From the IMG/VR virus record IMGVR_UViG_3300020417_001527, positions 1 to 64,000 of that record: a DNA stretch of 64,000 bases; one strand, written 5' to 3'. The DNA comes from a virus. Within the stretch, counting starts at the first letter, position 1, and each line of letters starts with the position of its first letter. Shown in pieces: positions 1 to 9,953 of the stretch. Made by a program: the position numbers and the translations under genes. The notes under the pieces are model-generated. The model was given only the letters and a program-made list of their open reading frames with translations. It was not told where the DNA came from and ran no database searches.

Positions 1-1695
1 ATGTATAAGAATGTAGACTACGCTATAGAAAGAGATAACATGCGTAACAAGTATGGTTGTGATACCATGTGTACAGCTAAATTCTTTACCAGCACAATAT
101 ATTTACAGAGTGGACAAACACATTCATGTTACCATCCGTTACCACATAATATTCCATTGAATGAACTCAAAGGTAATCCGGGTGCATTGCACAATACCAA
201 ACACAAAATTGAACGCAGACGTCAAATGCTCATGGGCGAAAAGCCTGAAGAATGCAACTACTGTTGGCGTGTAGAAGCAATTGGTGGTCCTGGCGAAGAT
301 CACGGTGGTCTTATTTCAGATAGAATTATTAAAAGTAAAAATGAACTTCTGCTCACACCAGATGCACATGAACAGATACTTGCAAATGGTTGGGATCACA
401 ATTACAGACCCACATATTTAGAAATAAGTTTTGGCAACGAATGTAACATGCGTTGTGCATATTGTCACCCCAAGGCAAGTTCAGCCTGGATGAAAGAAAT
501 GAATCAACATGGACCATTCAAAGACGCAGAACATTTACAAAATTTAGATGAAAAAATTTACCCAGAAGATGATAATCCATATGTAGATGCATTTTGGGAA
601 TGGTGGCCGTATTTGCGAAAAACATTAAAAGTGTTGCGTATCACCGGTGGCGAACCTTTATTGCAACAAAACTTTTGGAAGTTCTTAAAGAAACTGGAAG
701 AAAATGGTATTGGCGAAACCAAAGACCTAGTGCTTCAAGTTAACAGCAACTTCAATGTAAAACCTAAATTGATAAAACGATTCGTTGATTCAATGAATAG
801 AATATTAGATGCAGATCAAGTACGAAGATTTGCCATATACACTTCAATTGAAAGCTGGGGAGATCGAGCAACATACACAAGAAATGGATTGGATCTAAAA
901 CTGTGGGAAGAAAACTTGTATACTGTTATGAAAGGTTTACAAGGACAAATGGCAAAAAAATTCAATGGTGTAACCATTATGAACACATTTAATATCATGT
1001 GTGTCACGAGTTATGTAGACTTTTTAAAGCAAGTAATCAAATGGAGGAACGATCTACACAATGGTATGGATTGGCCCAAAGTGTTGTTTGACATTCCGCA
1101 TTGCACAGAACCAAATCACTGGACACTTGCAGGTTTACCAGATGAGTTTGATGAATACTTTCATCTAGCCACAGCATATTTAGAAACAAAACGCTGGAAA
1201 AATAATTGGGAAAAATATCCAAAAGATTTTCACAATGATGCATATCACAATTATTTCAGTGAAGAAGAAATGGCCGCATGGCAACGTGTGGTTGCAGTTT
1301 GGGAAGATATTAAAAAACAAAGAGGGTCTTTGAGACCCGATCACCATTTAGCACCAAGACAGGTAGATGATGCACGTAGGAATTGGATACTGTTTATTGA
1401 TGCTACAGATAAAAGAAGAGGCACAAATTTTAAAAAGACATTTCCAGAAATGGCTGGTTTCTATGATTTGTGTTCATCTTTGAGACGCATAGAAGATATA
1501 GAATACAATGGTGAAATTAAAAGAGAACTATTAGCAGAGGGGTTAGTTGAATTTCATTGGGACGATGATTTTGTTTGGCATTATCCAGCATTGGCTCAAT
1601 CATTGATAAATCACAGAAAAGTAAATAACCTGCCTACTATAATGTACGACAATGAACAAGAGGTAGCAAGGTTTGGACCAGTTAAGGACAAATAA
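1..1695 (+). CDS. Radical SAM protein with N-terminal twitch-like domain (long variant)
   Basis: 564 residues. The radical SAM core has C148-x3-C152-x2-C155 for the SAM-bound 4Fe-4S cluster and a GGEP motif at 216-219. A cysteine-rich N-terminal region (C20, C24, C43, C85, C88) corresponds to the auxiliary 'twitch' domain that precedes the core in this family; here the usual double cysteine is a single Cys. Such enzymes cleave SAM to a 5'-deoxyadenosyl radical; the substrate is unknown. The C-terminal half is about 130 residues longer than in its neighbours. It heads a run of seven radical SAM genes. An ATG sits on the first base of the window, so an upstream start cannot be excluded. Confidence 0.88.
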   Translation: MYKNVDYAIERDNMRNKYGCDTMCTAKFFTSTIYLQSGQTHSCYHPLPHNIPLNELKGNPGALHNTKHKIERRRQMLMGEKPEECNYCWRVEAIGGPGEDHGGLISDRIIKSKNELLLTPDAHEQILANGWDHNYRPTYLEISFGNECNMRCAYCHPKASSAWMKEMNQHGPFKDAEHLQNLDEKIYPEDDNPYVDAFWEWWPYLRKTLKVLRITGGEPLLQQNFWKFLKKLEENGIGETKDLVLQVNSNFNVKPKLIKRFVDSMNRILDADQVRRFAIYTSIESWGDRATYTRNGLDLKLWEENLYTVMKGLQGQMAKKFNGVTIMNTFNIMCVTSYVDFLKQVIKWRNDLHNGMDWPKVLFDIPHCTEPNHWTLAGLPDEFDEYFHLATAYLETKRWKNNWEKYPKDFHNDAYHNYFSEEEMAAWQRVVAVWEDIKKQRGSLRPDHHLAPRQVDDARRNWILFIDATDKRRGTNFKKTFPEMAGFYDLCSSLRRIEDIEYNGEIKRELLAEGLVEFHWDDDFVWHYPALAQSLINHRKVNNLPTIMYDNEQEVARFGPVKDK

Positions 1696-2929
1696 GGAAC
1701 ATGCACTAAAAGAAAGCAAACACTTTTGTATGGCTCCATGGGTTACAATGCATGCCTGGCCTAGTGGCGAGGCATATCCCTGTTGTGCTATTCAAACACA
1801 AGGTGTAATGAACGGCAAAGGCATGGCCAATCTACATCACTCTTCGTTTGAAGAAGCATGGAACAGCGAAGTCATGCGTAACCTACGCAAATCCGTTCTC
1901 AACGATAAATTTAATCCTATATGCAAAAAGTGTGTTGAAAGTGAACAGACTGGAAACATATGGACTCTGCGTACCAGCCTTAACAACAACTTTGGTGACA
2001 AGCATTGGGAACGAGTGTTAGCAACCAATGAAGATTACACACATGATGATCCTAGAATGTTGTATTGGGATATTAGATTTAACAACCTATGCAACATGAA
2101 ATGCAGAAGCTGTTCTCCAGAGTTCAGCACTCAGTGGCACAAAGATTATATAGAAATGTATGGTGATTCTGGTCGGCCCATGTACAAAGGTTTACCCAAA
2201 AACTTTTGGACAGACATACTGCCAAGGATTACAGAAGTTGAGTATGCCTACTTTGCTGGCGGCGAGCCACTTATAACCGAAGAACACTATCGCATGTTGG
2301 ACACATGGTTGGAAGCAGGCAACTCAGAACTTAAAATTGATTACACCACAAACTTCAGTAAAATGCATTTGGGCAATAAACATGCATTTGACTATTGGAA
2401 CAAACTACCCAATGTAAGTGTGGGTGCAAGTCTTGACGGCACATGGGCCAGAGGTGAATACATACGTGCTGGCACAGTATGGCAAACCATTGTGGACAAT
2501 AGACGTGACATGATGCGTGAATGCCCAGACACCAACTTCTTTCTTTCACCTACCATCAGTCTGTACAACGTTCTACACTTGCCTGACTTTCACAGAGAAT
2601 GGGTAGAAGAAGAACTGATACATGCTAATGCAATCAGTTTGGCAAACACTTTGTTTGAACCTGATTACATGAGGGCACAAAATTTACCTGATGCTTGGAA
2701 GAAACAGGTCAGAGACAAGTATGAAAAACACATAGAATACCTAAATACAATAGGAGCCCACGATACAGAAAAATGGCAAAACATTATAACGTTTGTTGAA
2801 CGCAAACCTGCCAAGTATCATCACATACAGAGATTTATGGATATGAACATAAGACTCGATCAAATACGAAAGGAAAACTTCAGAGAAACGTTTCCGGAGT
2901 TAGTAGGAATAGAAGATGCAGTTAGATAA
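1673..2929 (+). CDS. Twitch-domain radical SAM protein
   Basis: 418 residues. The N-terminal auxiliary-cluster domain has C19 (FCMAPW), C37-C38 (PCC) and C84/C87 (CKKC); the radical SAM core follows with C140, C144, C147 and GGEP at 196-199. This order, auxiliary domain before core, defines the twitch-domain radical SAM family. The start is TTG at 1673, chosen because no in-frame ATG precedes the first conserved cysteine and because AGAGGT and AAGG stretches lie just upstream. It overlaps the previous gene by 23 bases and the next by 14. It is closely related to the following gene. Substrate unknown. Confidence 0.92.
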   Translation: MDQLRTNKEHALKESKHFCMAPWVTMHAWPSGEAYPCCAIQTQGVMNGKGMANLHHSSFEEAWNSEVMRNLRKSVLNDKFNPICKKCVESEQTGNIWTLRTSLNNNFGDKHWERVLATNEDYTHDDPRMLYWDIRFNNLCNMKCRSCSPEFSTQWHKDYIEMYGDSGRPMYKGLPKNFWTDILPRITEVEYAYFAGGEPLITEEHYRMLDTWLEAGNSELKIDYTTNFSKMHLGNKHAFDYWNKLPNVSVGASLDGTWARGEYIRAGTVWQTIVDNRRDMMRECPDTNFFLSPTISLYNVLHLPDFHREWVEEELIHANAISLANTLFEPDYMRAQNLPDAWKKQVRDKYEKHIEYLNTIGAHDTEKWQNIITFVERKPAKYHHIQRFMDMNIRLDQIRKENFRETFPELVGIEDAVR

Positions 2930-4208
2930 AGATTTTCTTTTAAATGAAAGTAAAACATTTTGTCTGTCACCGTGGATACACATGCACGTATGGCCCAATG
3001 GTCGTGCGTTTCCTTGTTGTTTGGCTGATCATCATGATGACAAAGAGTATGGCAACACCAACACAAGCACCTTGAAAGAACTGTGGAATTCAGAAACTGC
3101 TCGTAGACTAAGACGCAACATGCTGAACAACAAACCGTCTCCTGAATGTAAAAGATGTTATAGATTAGAATCAGAAGGTGATGCATACACATTACGCAAG
3201 AACATGAATTACAAATTTAAACATCATTTTGACAAAGTGTTGTCAACCAAAGAAGATGGGCATCATGAAGAAATGAATTTTACATACATGGATTTTCGTT
3301 TCAGTAATCTATGCAACATGTCATGCAGAAGTTGTTCACCCACATTCAGCACACAATGGTATGATGATTTTGTAAAACGTTTTGGATCTGTACCAAAAGA
3401 TTTAGCAGAACGAAAATACATACAACTCAAAAACAAAAAAGGATTTGAAGAAGAGCTGTGGCCTTATTTAGACACAGTTGAAGAAGTGTATTGGGCAGGT
3501 GGTGAACCAATGATCACTGATACACATTGGAAAATAATGAATCATTGGGTAGAAACAGGACATGCTGAAAACATTTCAATTCTGTACACCACAAACTTTT
3601 CTCAACTGGAATATAAAAGACAAAACATACTTGACCTATGGCCTAAATTTAAAAATGTTACAGTTAGTGCCAGTTTAGATGGTATGGGTTCACATGCTGA
3701 ATTTATACGCAAAGGAACTGTGTGGTCAGACATTGAAGCAAACAGACGATTGATGATAGAACGCACACCAGAAATAGAATTTGATATATGCCCAACTGTG
3801 AGTTTGATGAATGTGTTACATCTGCCAGACTTCATTGAAGATTGGACACGCAAAGGATTGATTAAACCTGGTAATGTGCGTATCAACAATCTATTAGATC
3901 CTAATCATTTTTGCACACAAATTTTACCCACTGAATACAAACAGCGAGTTACAAAACGTTGGAAAGAACTGTTGGTATGGGTAGGGTCTTTAGATAACTT
4001 TGATGATTCAAAATGGCCAGCCGCAGAATTTTTAACAGCAGGTAATGGTTTGCTTAAATTTATGAACACAGAACTATCCGAAGAGGATAGTGTTAAGCAT
4101 TTGAAACAATGCAAACAAGAATTTGATCAATGGGATATTATAAGAAATGAAAAGTGGCACGAAGCTATACCAGAACTACAGGATGTGATAGACTTTTCAT
4201 GGCCATGA
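2916..4208 (+). CDS. Twitch-domain radical SAM protein
   Basis: 430 residues, with the same architecture as the preceding gene: C16 (FCLSPW), C34-C35 (PCC), C78/C81, then core cysteines C133, C137, C140 within SNLCNMSCRSC and a GGEP further on. The shared core wording (N-LCNM-CRSCSP-FSTQW) and the head-to-tail overlap point to local duplication and divergence. The ATG at 2916 lies inside the upstream gene, with a GGA-containing stretch before it. As in the family generally, the C-terminal part carries no recognisable extra domain. Substrate unknown. Confidence 0.92.
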   Translation: MQLDKDFLLNESKTFCLSPWIHMHVWPNGRAFPCCLADHHDDKEYGNTNTSTLKELWNSETARRLRRNMLNNKPSPECKRCYRLESEGDAYTLRKNMNYKFKHHFDKVLSTKEDGHHEEMNFTYMDFRFSNLCNMSCRSCSPTFSTQWYDDFVKRFGSVPKDLAERKYIQLKNKKGFEEELWPYLDTVEEVYWAGGEPMITDTHWKIMNHWVETGHAENISILYTTNFSQLEYKRQNILDLWPKFKNVTVSASLDGMGSHAEFIRKGTVWSDIEANRRLMIERTPEIEFDICPTVSLMNVLHLPDFIEDWTRKGLIKPGNVRINNLLDPNHFCTQILPTEYKQRVTKRWKELLVWVGSLDNFDDSKWPAAEFLTAGNGLLKFMNTELSEEDSVKHLKQCKQEFDQWDIIRNEKWHEAIPELQDVIDFSWP

Positions 4209-5503
4209 GTAAAACATATTGCTTGTATCCTTTTGTAAATTTAAACAGTAACACAGAAGGTAGTGTCAAGCTATGCTGTAGCATCAATGAAAATATACAT
4301 GCCACTGACAAAGATGGGCGTGAGTTAAACTTTGGTAACAATAGTGTGGAAGAAATATGGAACTCAGATTATATGACAACCATACGCAAACAGTTACTCA
4401 ACGGAGAAAGACCTGAAGCATGTAATGTGTGTTGGAACTTGGAAGATCAAGGCCTGCGTAGCAGTAGGCAAAGTGCGTTTGCAGAATTAAAAGATCGTGG
4501 CTTGTATGCAAAAGACTATCAAGATCCTAATCCACCTTTGCCACAGAGTTTAGAATTACGCTTGGGTAATTTTTGTAACCTGCGTTGCAATAGCTGTTGG
4601 TCATTGAGCTCTGATAGAATATATGATGAACGTTCAAAAATAATGGCACCGGGTCCTATACGCAGAGCAACTCCAGACTGGTTAAAAGATGAATGGAACT
4701 ACGAGCTTGACCTTGCTCGTCAAGCCAATTGGGTATGGTGGGAAAATGAAGAGTTCATTGAAACAATTAGAAAAATTGCCCCCACACTCAAACGATTGTA
4801 TCTCACAGGCGGCGAACCCACACTTATAAAACGCAACACAGAAGTCATGCAAACTATACTTGACTCAGGCAACAAAGACTGTTACATTGCTCTAACAACC
4901 AATCTAACCAATTGGGATGAAAAGTTTTTTAACACAATGTCGCAGTTTAATAACGGAGAACTACAGGTATCTATAGATGATGTTAGAGAAAGAAACGAGT
5001 ACATACGTTTTCCAACCAAGTGGCAAAAGGTAGAAGACAACCTTGCAAAAATTACTGTGACGTTTCCGCAGAGCTGGTTGATTAAACATTACACAGTTTA
5101 TCAAGTGTACAACTTTGATGCTCCAACTCAAATACTGGATTGGTTGCATCATTATAGATCTGGGTTTTCATATGATCGAGGCAGAGTGTACATATGGAGC
5201 CCTATCATATTGGATCATCCAGCATACTTAAATACTAGAATAATACCACTGGAAGTTAGAAAAGAATATGCATATTATCTAAGACAGTACAAACCACCGG
5301 TGCGTATCAAAAACATATGGTATCAACACGGCATAGATCAAGTGTGCAATCTATTAGAAAATGTAGAAGAAATGGAAAATGCAGAAGAGCTTCGATCTAA
5401 GTTTATTGATTATTCTACTGTGTTAGACAGGCAAAGACAGCCTGACAAGAAATGGTATGAGCTGTTTGATTCATTGGCACGAGCATTAAAATATGAGCAA
5501 TGA
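4205..5503 (+). CDS. Twitch-domain radical SAM protein
   Basis: 432 residues from the ATG at 4205, which forms an ATGA overlap with the preceding stop; an ATG two codons earlier (4199) is equally possible and a GTG at 4154 is less likely. The protein then opens MSKTYCLYPF, as expected for the family. Cysteines: C6, C24-C25, C73/C76 in the auxiliary domain; C124, C128, C131 in the core; GGEP follows in LTGGEPT. It is more diverged from the two preceding paralogues than they are from each other, so it was probably not produced by the same duplication. Confidence 0.9.
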   Translation: MSKTYCLYPFVNLNSNTEGSVKLCCSINENIHATDKDGRELNFGNNSVEEIWNSDYMTTIRKQLLNGERPEACNVCWNLEDQGLRSSRQSAFAELKDRGLYAKDYQDPNPPLPQSLELRLGNFCNLRCNSCWSLSSDRIYDERSKIMAPGPIRRATPDWLKDEWNYELDLARQANWVWWENEEFIETIRKIAPTLKRLYLTGGEPTLIKRNTEVMQTILDSGNKDCYIALTTNLTNWDEKFFNTMSQFNNGELQVSIDDVRERNEYIRFPTKWQKVEDNLAKITVTFPQSWLIKHYTVYQVYNFDAPTQILDWLHHYRSGFSYDRGRVYIWSPIILDHPAYLNTRIIPLEVRKEYAYYLRQYKPPVRIKNIWYQHGIDQVCNLLENVEEMENAEELRSKFIDYSTVLDRQRQPDKKWYELFDSLARALKYEQ

Positions 5504-7670
5504 TGGAACCTACATAGAAGATCGCAGTACTGTCACTCAGCGAGTGATGGAGCAGTACAGCAAAGGCCGACAAAAAGGCCTACAAGATATTGTGATTGAT
5601 CGTGATTATAATCGTAAAACTTCACTAGCACTTGTGATGTGTCCAGAGTGGGATCCAGGTTTCCCGCACTACAGCATTGCCAAATTGGCTGGAGTGGCCA
5701 AGTCAGCAGGTTATAGAACCAAAGCATATGATCTAAATGTTGAAGCATATCATAATTGGGAAACCAACGACGAATGGGGTTTGGAATGGCAACCGTGGGA
5801 CGGTCCAAGAGATTGGCATTGGTTAGGAGAACAGTACTGGAAAGATTTACATGAATTTGTGAAACCTGTGTTGGATCTAGCAATAGATGACATCTGCAAA
5901 TTCAAACCTGACTTTGTTGGGTTCAGTTTATACTATTGCAACAAAGAACCCACAGACTACATGATCAAAGAAATTAAAAAACGCAGACCTGATACACAGA
6001 TTATTATAGGTGGTCCACAAACACACTATTCTTGGTTTAAGCCAGAACCATGGTATGAAATTGTTGTGCAAGGCGAAGGCGAACAGGCAATACTGAATAT
6101 TCTTAACGCACAGGAAATGAAAACAGGGTTTACATTTTCAGAACAGAAAGACAAATCAAAAATAATTAGGCAGGATGAATCTGTTAGATTTTCATTGGAC
6201 AATCTGCCATTTCCTGACTATTCAGACATGCAGTTTGAAAAATACAGATTTGGAGATGGTGCTCTGTGTGCCATATCAAGAGGTTGTGTTGCCAAATGCA
6301 CATTCTGTGAAGAAACACACTATTACAAATACAGACAGCGTACCGCAGTAAGCACACTAGATGAAGTACGACACATGTATCACACCTATGGCTCTCGTGT
6401 GTTTTATTTTGTTGATAGTTTAGTAAATGGTAATTTAAAAGAACTTCGAGCGTTTGTGGAAGGCGTTAAAGCAGAAGGCATGGGCGACATCAAATGGTCA
6501 GGCTATTGTCGACATGATGGGCGTATGGATTTAGAATACATGCAGGCACTCAAAGATGGCGGTTGCGAAGTGCTTAACTATGGAACTGAATCAGGCTCAG
6601 AAAGTGTGCTACTGGCAATGGACAAAAAAGTTACACTTCCAGAAATGGAGCAAAATTTTATTGATGGACACAAAGTAGGCATCAAATCAATGACCAATTG
6701 GATTGTGGGTTTTCCAAATGAAACACCCAAAGACCTTGAAGATACATTTACGCTGTGCTGGAGAGTAAGACATCATGGTTTATATCAGATGAGTCAAGGC
6801 ACAGGATTTAATGTGGGTGTGGATACCATCGTAGGACAGGACATGCGAAAGTATGGATTGTTTCCTTTCTATTATTACGGACATTGGATGAAAGCAGATC
6901 AAACAGCAAGTATTGTACACAAGTTGATCAAAATGAAAACATTCTCTATGTTCACTGATATAATTGCAAGTAATTTATATCCGTCAGAAGGATATTATGG
7001 CATTGGAGAAGGTGGTGTACCTCATACTCCTAGAAGACGCAATCTAGCAGAACGTCATTACACCATAGAATTCAATGACTGGCATCTACAAAAAGAAATT
7101 GAATACGACTATGCTGATTTTGATTACAACATCATTAAACCAGGTATAAGTAACTTTGCAGACAGCCTTGTGAATGAAATATGGCCTTTCCTAAGAATAT
7201 GTTGGCGTGCCAGAGGCGGATACAAACTTAACCTCAAATTTGTCAAGGAATGGGAATACGAAGAGTGGGGAGACAGAAATGCGGCTCCACTGGATGCAAA
7301 CTATGATTTTGAAATTGATGATGACGGAAATTGGGAAGCATACTTTTGGTGGGATTATCAACAGGACCAAGTTGGTTTTGAATGGGTAGATGAACCAATT
7401 GGCAATGGACCTGAGTCACATATTTACAAAATAAATCATTTGCAGAATGATGTGTATCAAAATGTTAATTTTCATCAAGAGGTATCCAGCTCGGTTGTGC
7501 GAGCTCGTAGGCTGGCATGGAAAGGACAAGACTATTACAAAGAACGTGATCCATATAAAGCGTTTGATAAAATAGAATGGATGAATGATAAAAATATATT
7601 TGCAAAATGGAGAACACATGATTTCAGTTTCAAGTATCAATGGAAAGGCTCAGGCAAGTGGACAAACTAG
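5493..7670 (+). CDS. B12-binding-type radical SAM protein
   Basis: 725 residues. Residues about 45-200 resemble the Rossmann-like cobalamin-binding domain of class-B radical SAM enzymes (IAKLAGVAKSAGY; IIIGGPQ; VVQGEGEQA). The radical SAM core follows with C265, C269, C272 (RGCVAKCTFCEE). The classical DxHxxG cobalamin-ligand motif is not visible, so B12 may be bound base-off without a lower ligand or not at all. After the core come roughly 250 residues rich in Trp, Asp and Glu that I do not recognise. Family members methylate unactivated carbons or rearrange rings; substrate unknown. The ATG at 5493 overlaps the upstream gene by 11 bases. Confidence 0.88.
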   Translation: MSNDGTYIEDRSTVTQRVMEQYSKGRQKGLQDIVIDRDYNRKTSLALVMCPEWDPGFPHYSIAKLAGVAKSAGYRTKAYDLNVEAYHNWETNDEWGLEWQPWDGPRDWHWLGEQYWKDLHEFVKPVLDLAIDDICKFKPDFVGFSLYYCNKEPTDYMIKEIKKRRPDTQIIIGGPQTHYSWFKPEPWYEIVVQGEGEQAILNILNAQEMKTGFTFSEQKDKSKIIRQDESVRFSLDNLPFPDYSDMQFEKYRFGDGALCAISRGCVAKCTFCEETHYYKYRQRTAVSTLDEVRHMYHTYGSRVFYFVDSLVNGNLKELRAFVEGVKAEGMGDIKWSGYCRHDGRMDLEYMQALKDGGCEVLNYGTESGSESVLLAMDKKVTLPEMEQNFIDGHKVGIKSMTNWIVGFPNETPKDLEDTFTLCWRVRHHGLYQMSQGTGFNVGVDTIVGQDMRKYGLFPFYYYGHWMKADQTASIVHKLIKMKTFSMFTDIIASNLYPSEGYYGIGEGGVPHTPRRRNLAERHYTIEFNDWHLQKEIEYDYADFDYNIIKPGISNFADSLVNEIWPFLRICWRARGGYKLNLKFVKEWEYEEWGDRNAAPLDANYDFEIDDDGNWEAYFWWDYQQDQVGFEWVDEPIGNGPESHIYKINHLQNDVYQNVNFHQEVSSSVVRARRLAWKGQDYYKERDPYKAFDKIEWMNDKNIFAKWRTHDFSFKYQWKGSGKWTN

Positions 7671-8650
7671 TTAAGATTGTACAAGCAGGTGATCCATTTG
7701 TAAACATAACCTGGCAGGTCAGCAATCTGTGTAACTTTCGCTGTACCTATTGCAACGAGTCTAATTGGTCAGGCACCAATTTAAATCTAGATGTTGAATC
7801 TGTGAAACGTGGACTTACCAAATTGATTGACTATGAACTTGCAAGAGGCTATACCAGACTGAAAGTGTTTTTCTCTGGTGGCGAACCAGGTTATTGGAAG
7901 CCACTCACAAAGATAATGGATCATATACTTGCATCTGGTATGTCAGAAGTAAAGTTTGCAGTAAACACAAATCTATCCAACAAGTTAGCATGGTGGGAAA
8001 AGAATGTGCATTACTTTGATGATGTGGTTGCAAGTTATCATCCAGAGTTTGTAGATTCTGATCACTATTTGAAAGTGTACAAGTTTTTATCTGACAAAGT
8101 CAATTATCTATGTGGGCGTATGATGATGCATGAACCCACGTGGGACCAAGTGATAGACTTTAGCAAAAGAATAAAACAAGAAATGAAAGATGATAACTGG
8201 CGTATCGAGTATGTGCCTATTTTTGAAGAACTGTCACACACAACACGCCCTTACAACTACAAGAATCCTGAACACAAAAAGTTTTTAGAAACCACAAACT
8301 TGGAACAGGATATAAAATTTGGAGTGCCAGCCAAAGCAGAAGGCATGGCAAGTTTAGAAGTGTATGCAGATGGCACAGAACAACCAATCAACTGTAATAG
8401 AATCGTTGCAGAAAACAAAAACTTTTTTAAAGGTTGGAAATGCATGATACCAATGGAAAGTATTTTTATCAACTGTGAAGGACACATTGATATGGGAAGC
8501 TGTGGTGTAATGCCACGTGTGGGCAACCTATACGATCCGGAGTTGACATTAGAATTACCTGATTCAATCATATGTCCCAAGTCGCATTGTCATTGTGGCA
8601 CAGACATTTACATTACAAAATACAGCAAAGGTACACCAGAATATGCCTAA
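7640..8650 (+). CDS. Radical SAM protein with C-terminal cysteine clusters
   Basis: 336 residues. The core lies near the N-terminus (C31, C35, C38 in NLCNFRCTYC; GGEP 80-83). About ten further cysteines fall in the last 90 residues, including GWKC, INCEG, SCG and a terminal C-x5-C-x-C. This is the usual order, core then auxiliary cluster, opposite to the twitch-first neighbours. It resembles the genes at 40827-41993 and 59618-60610. The start may be ATG 7640 or GTG 7658; the latter has AGG-like bases before it and would shorten the overlap to 13 bases. Confidence 0.88.
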   Translation: MERLRQVDKLVKIVQAGDPFVNITWQVSNLCNFRCTYCNESNWSGTNLNLDVESVKRGLTKLIDYELARGYTRLKVFFSGGEPGYWKPLTKIMDHILASGMSEVKFAVNTNLSNKLAWWEKNVHYFDDVVASYHPEFVDSDHYLKVYKFLSDKVNYLCGRMMMHEPTWDQVIDFSKRIKQEMKDDNWRIEYVPIFEELSHTTRPYNYKNPEHKKFLETTNLEQDIKFGVPAKAEGMASLEVYADGTEQPINCNRIVAENKNFFKGWKCMIPMESIFINCEGHIDMGSCGVMPRVGNLYDPELTLELPDSIICPKSHCHCGTDIYITKYSKGTPEYA

Positions 8651-9953
8651 GAGAATAAAAAGACACATGAATCCAGACACCTACTGTATTTTGCCTTTCA
8701 ATCATTTGAGCATTGATCCTGTGGGGCATGTAAGACCCTGCTGTAACTATGACATACACAGCAAAACATTTAGAGAATCAGGCGTACCCATGGACAAAGT
8801 GCAAGACGTGGATAATCCAATGGATAACCTTTGGCACAAACAGTTGAGAGAAGATATCAAAGATGGCAAAAGACATTCGCTGTGCAAACGCTGTTGGACA
8901 GTAGAAGACAATGGTGGTTTTTCATACAGACAAAACTACAATCAATGGTTCATGGATCCCAAGTCAGACATGTACATGGGCTACACAGAACCACCCACTG
9001 AAATAAAAATAGAATATGTTGAAATGACTCTGGGTAACAAATGTAACATTCAATGTCGTATGTGCAATCCATGGTCATCCAGCATGTGGCAAGAAGATAT
9101 GGTGCATCATCCACAACTGGATTTTTGGCGTACCAAGTATGATAATCTAACATTTGATTGGTATGAATCAGATCGTTTTGAAAAAATACTGACAGATATA
9201 CTGCCCACAGTAAAACACATCAACTTTTTAGGTGGAGAGCCTCTGTTCAATGAAAAATATTATCAAATCATGGAACGCATAATGCAATCAGGCAGAGCAG
9301 AAGAAATCAGCATACAGTTTAACACCAACGGATTGGCCATACAAGACAAAAGCAAAGAGTCTTGGAATCGATTAAAAAAGGTAGGATTCAATTTGTCATG
9401 TGATGGTATTGGTGCAGTAAACGAATATGTTCGTTGGCCCGGCAAATGGAGCAAGTGGGAACGCAACATGAATAAACTCAAAACATGGCGTAAAGAATTA
9501 GGTAAAATTAATTGGGAAAATATACAAGAAAGCAAATGGACATTTCAATTTCATTCAACCATGAGCAGTTTAACTTGGTTAAACTTTCCAGACCTATTGA
9601 GATACACAGCAAAATTTGATGGACATTCAGGTCTGTTTCCTTTTGCAATTCAAGTTACACAACCAGAATACATGGATCCTATACACATGCCAGATGAAAT
9701 AAAAGAAAAAGGATACAAAGCCATAACTGAAACAATAGCAGAAGTAAAAACTCAAGCAAAACCTTGGCATTGGGTTGATTCAAAAAACATTGAAGGATTA
9801 ATGAATCATATCATGAATACACCTCGCGATGAATCACTGTGGGAACAAATGATTTTTGAATCCAACAAATTGGATCGTATACGCAACTCTTGTATACTGG
9901 ACATTGTACCTGAATTTAAAGACTATTGGCATGACGCAAACGTTCCACTCTAA
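8643..9953 (+). CDS. Twitch-domain radical SAM protein
   Basis: 436 residues from the ATG at 8643, preferred over an in-frame GTG at 8595 because it gives the common 8-base overlap and keeps the first conserved cysteine near the N-terminus. Auxiliary domain: C15 (YCILPF), C33-C34 (PCC), C81/C84. Core: C134, C138, C141 (NKCNIQCRMC), then LGGEPL. It ends the seven-gene radical SAM run; the next gene belongs to the glycan block, joined by a 23-base overlap, so the two blocks are probably co-transcribed. Confidence 0.9.
   Translation: MPKRIKRHMNPDTYCILPFNHLSIDPVGHVRPCCNYDIHSKTFRESGVPMDKVQDVDNPMDNLWHKQLREDIKDGKRHSLCKRCWTVEDNGGFSYRQNYNQWFMDPKSDMYMGYTEPPTEIKIEYVEMTLGNKCNIQCRMCNPWSSSMWQEDMVHHPQLDFWRTKYDNLTFDWYESDRFEKILTDILPTVKHINFLGGEPLFNEKYYQIMERIMQSGRAEEISIQFNTNGLAIQDKSKESWNRLKKVGFNLSCDGIGAVNEYVRWPGKWSKWERNMNKLKTWRKELGKINWENIQESKWTFQFHSTMSSLTWLNFPDLLRYTAKFDGHSGLFPFAIQVTQPEYMDPIHMPDEIKEKGYKAITETIAEVKTQAKPWHWVDSKNIEGLMNHIMNTPRDESLWEQMIFESNKLDRIRNSCILDIVPEFKDYWHDANVPL

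Noticed and set aside
4154-4204. GTG-start extension of the radical SAM gene at 4205
   Set aside because: It lies inside the upstream gene, would add 17 residues unlike the family N-terminus, and a clean ATGA start exists at 4205.
5533-5883. 116-codon open frame on the minus strand
   Set aside because: It is antisense to the strongly supported B12-type radical SAM gene and has no recognisable domain.
8595-8642. GTG-start extension of the gene at 8643
   Set aside because: The ATG at 8643 gives the usual short overlap and a normal distance to the first cysteine.
9856-9930. ATG-start extension of the gene at 9931
   Set aside because: The added residues come wholly from the end of the upstream radical SAM gene in another frame, and the ATG at 9931 suffices.
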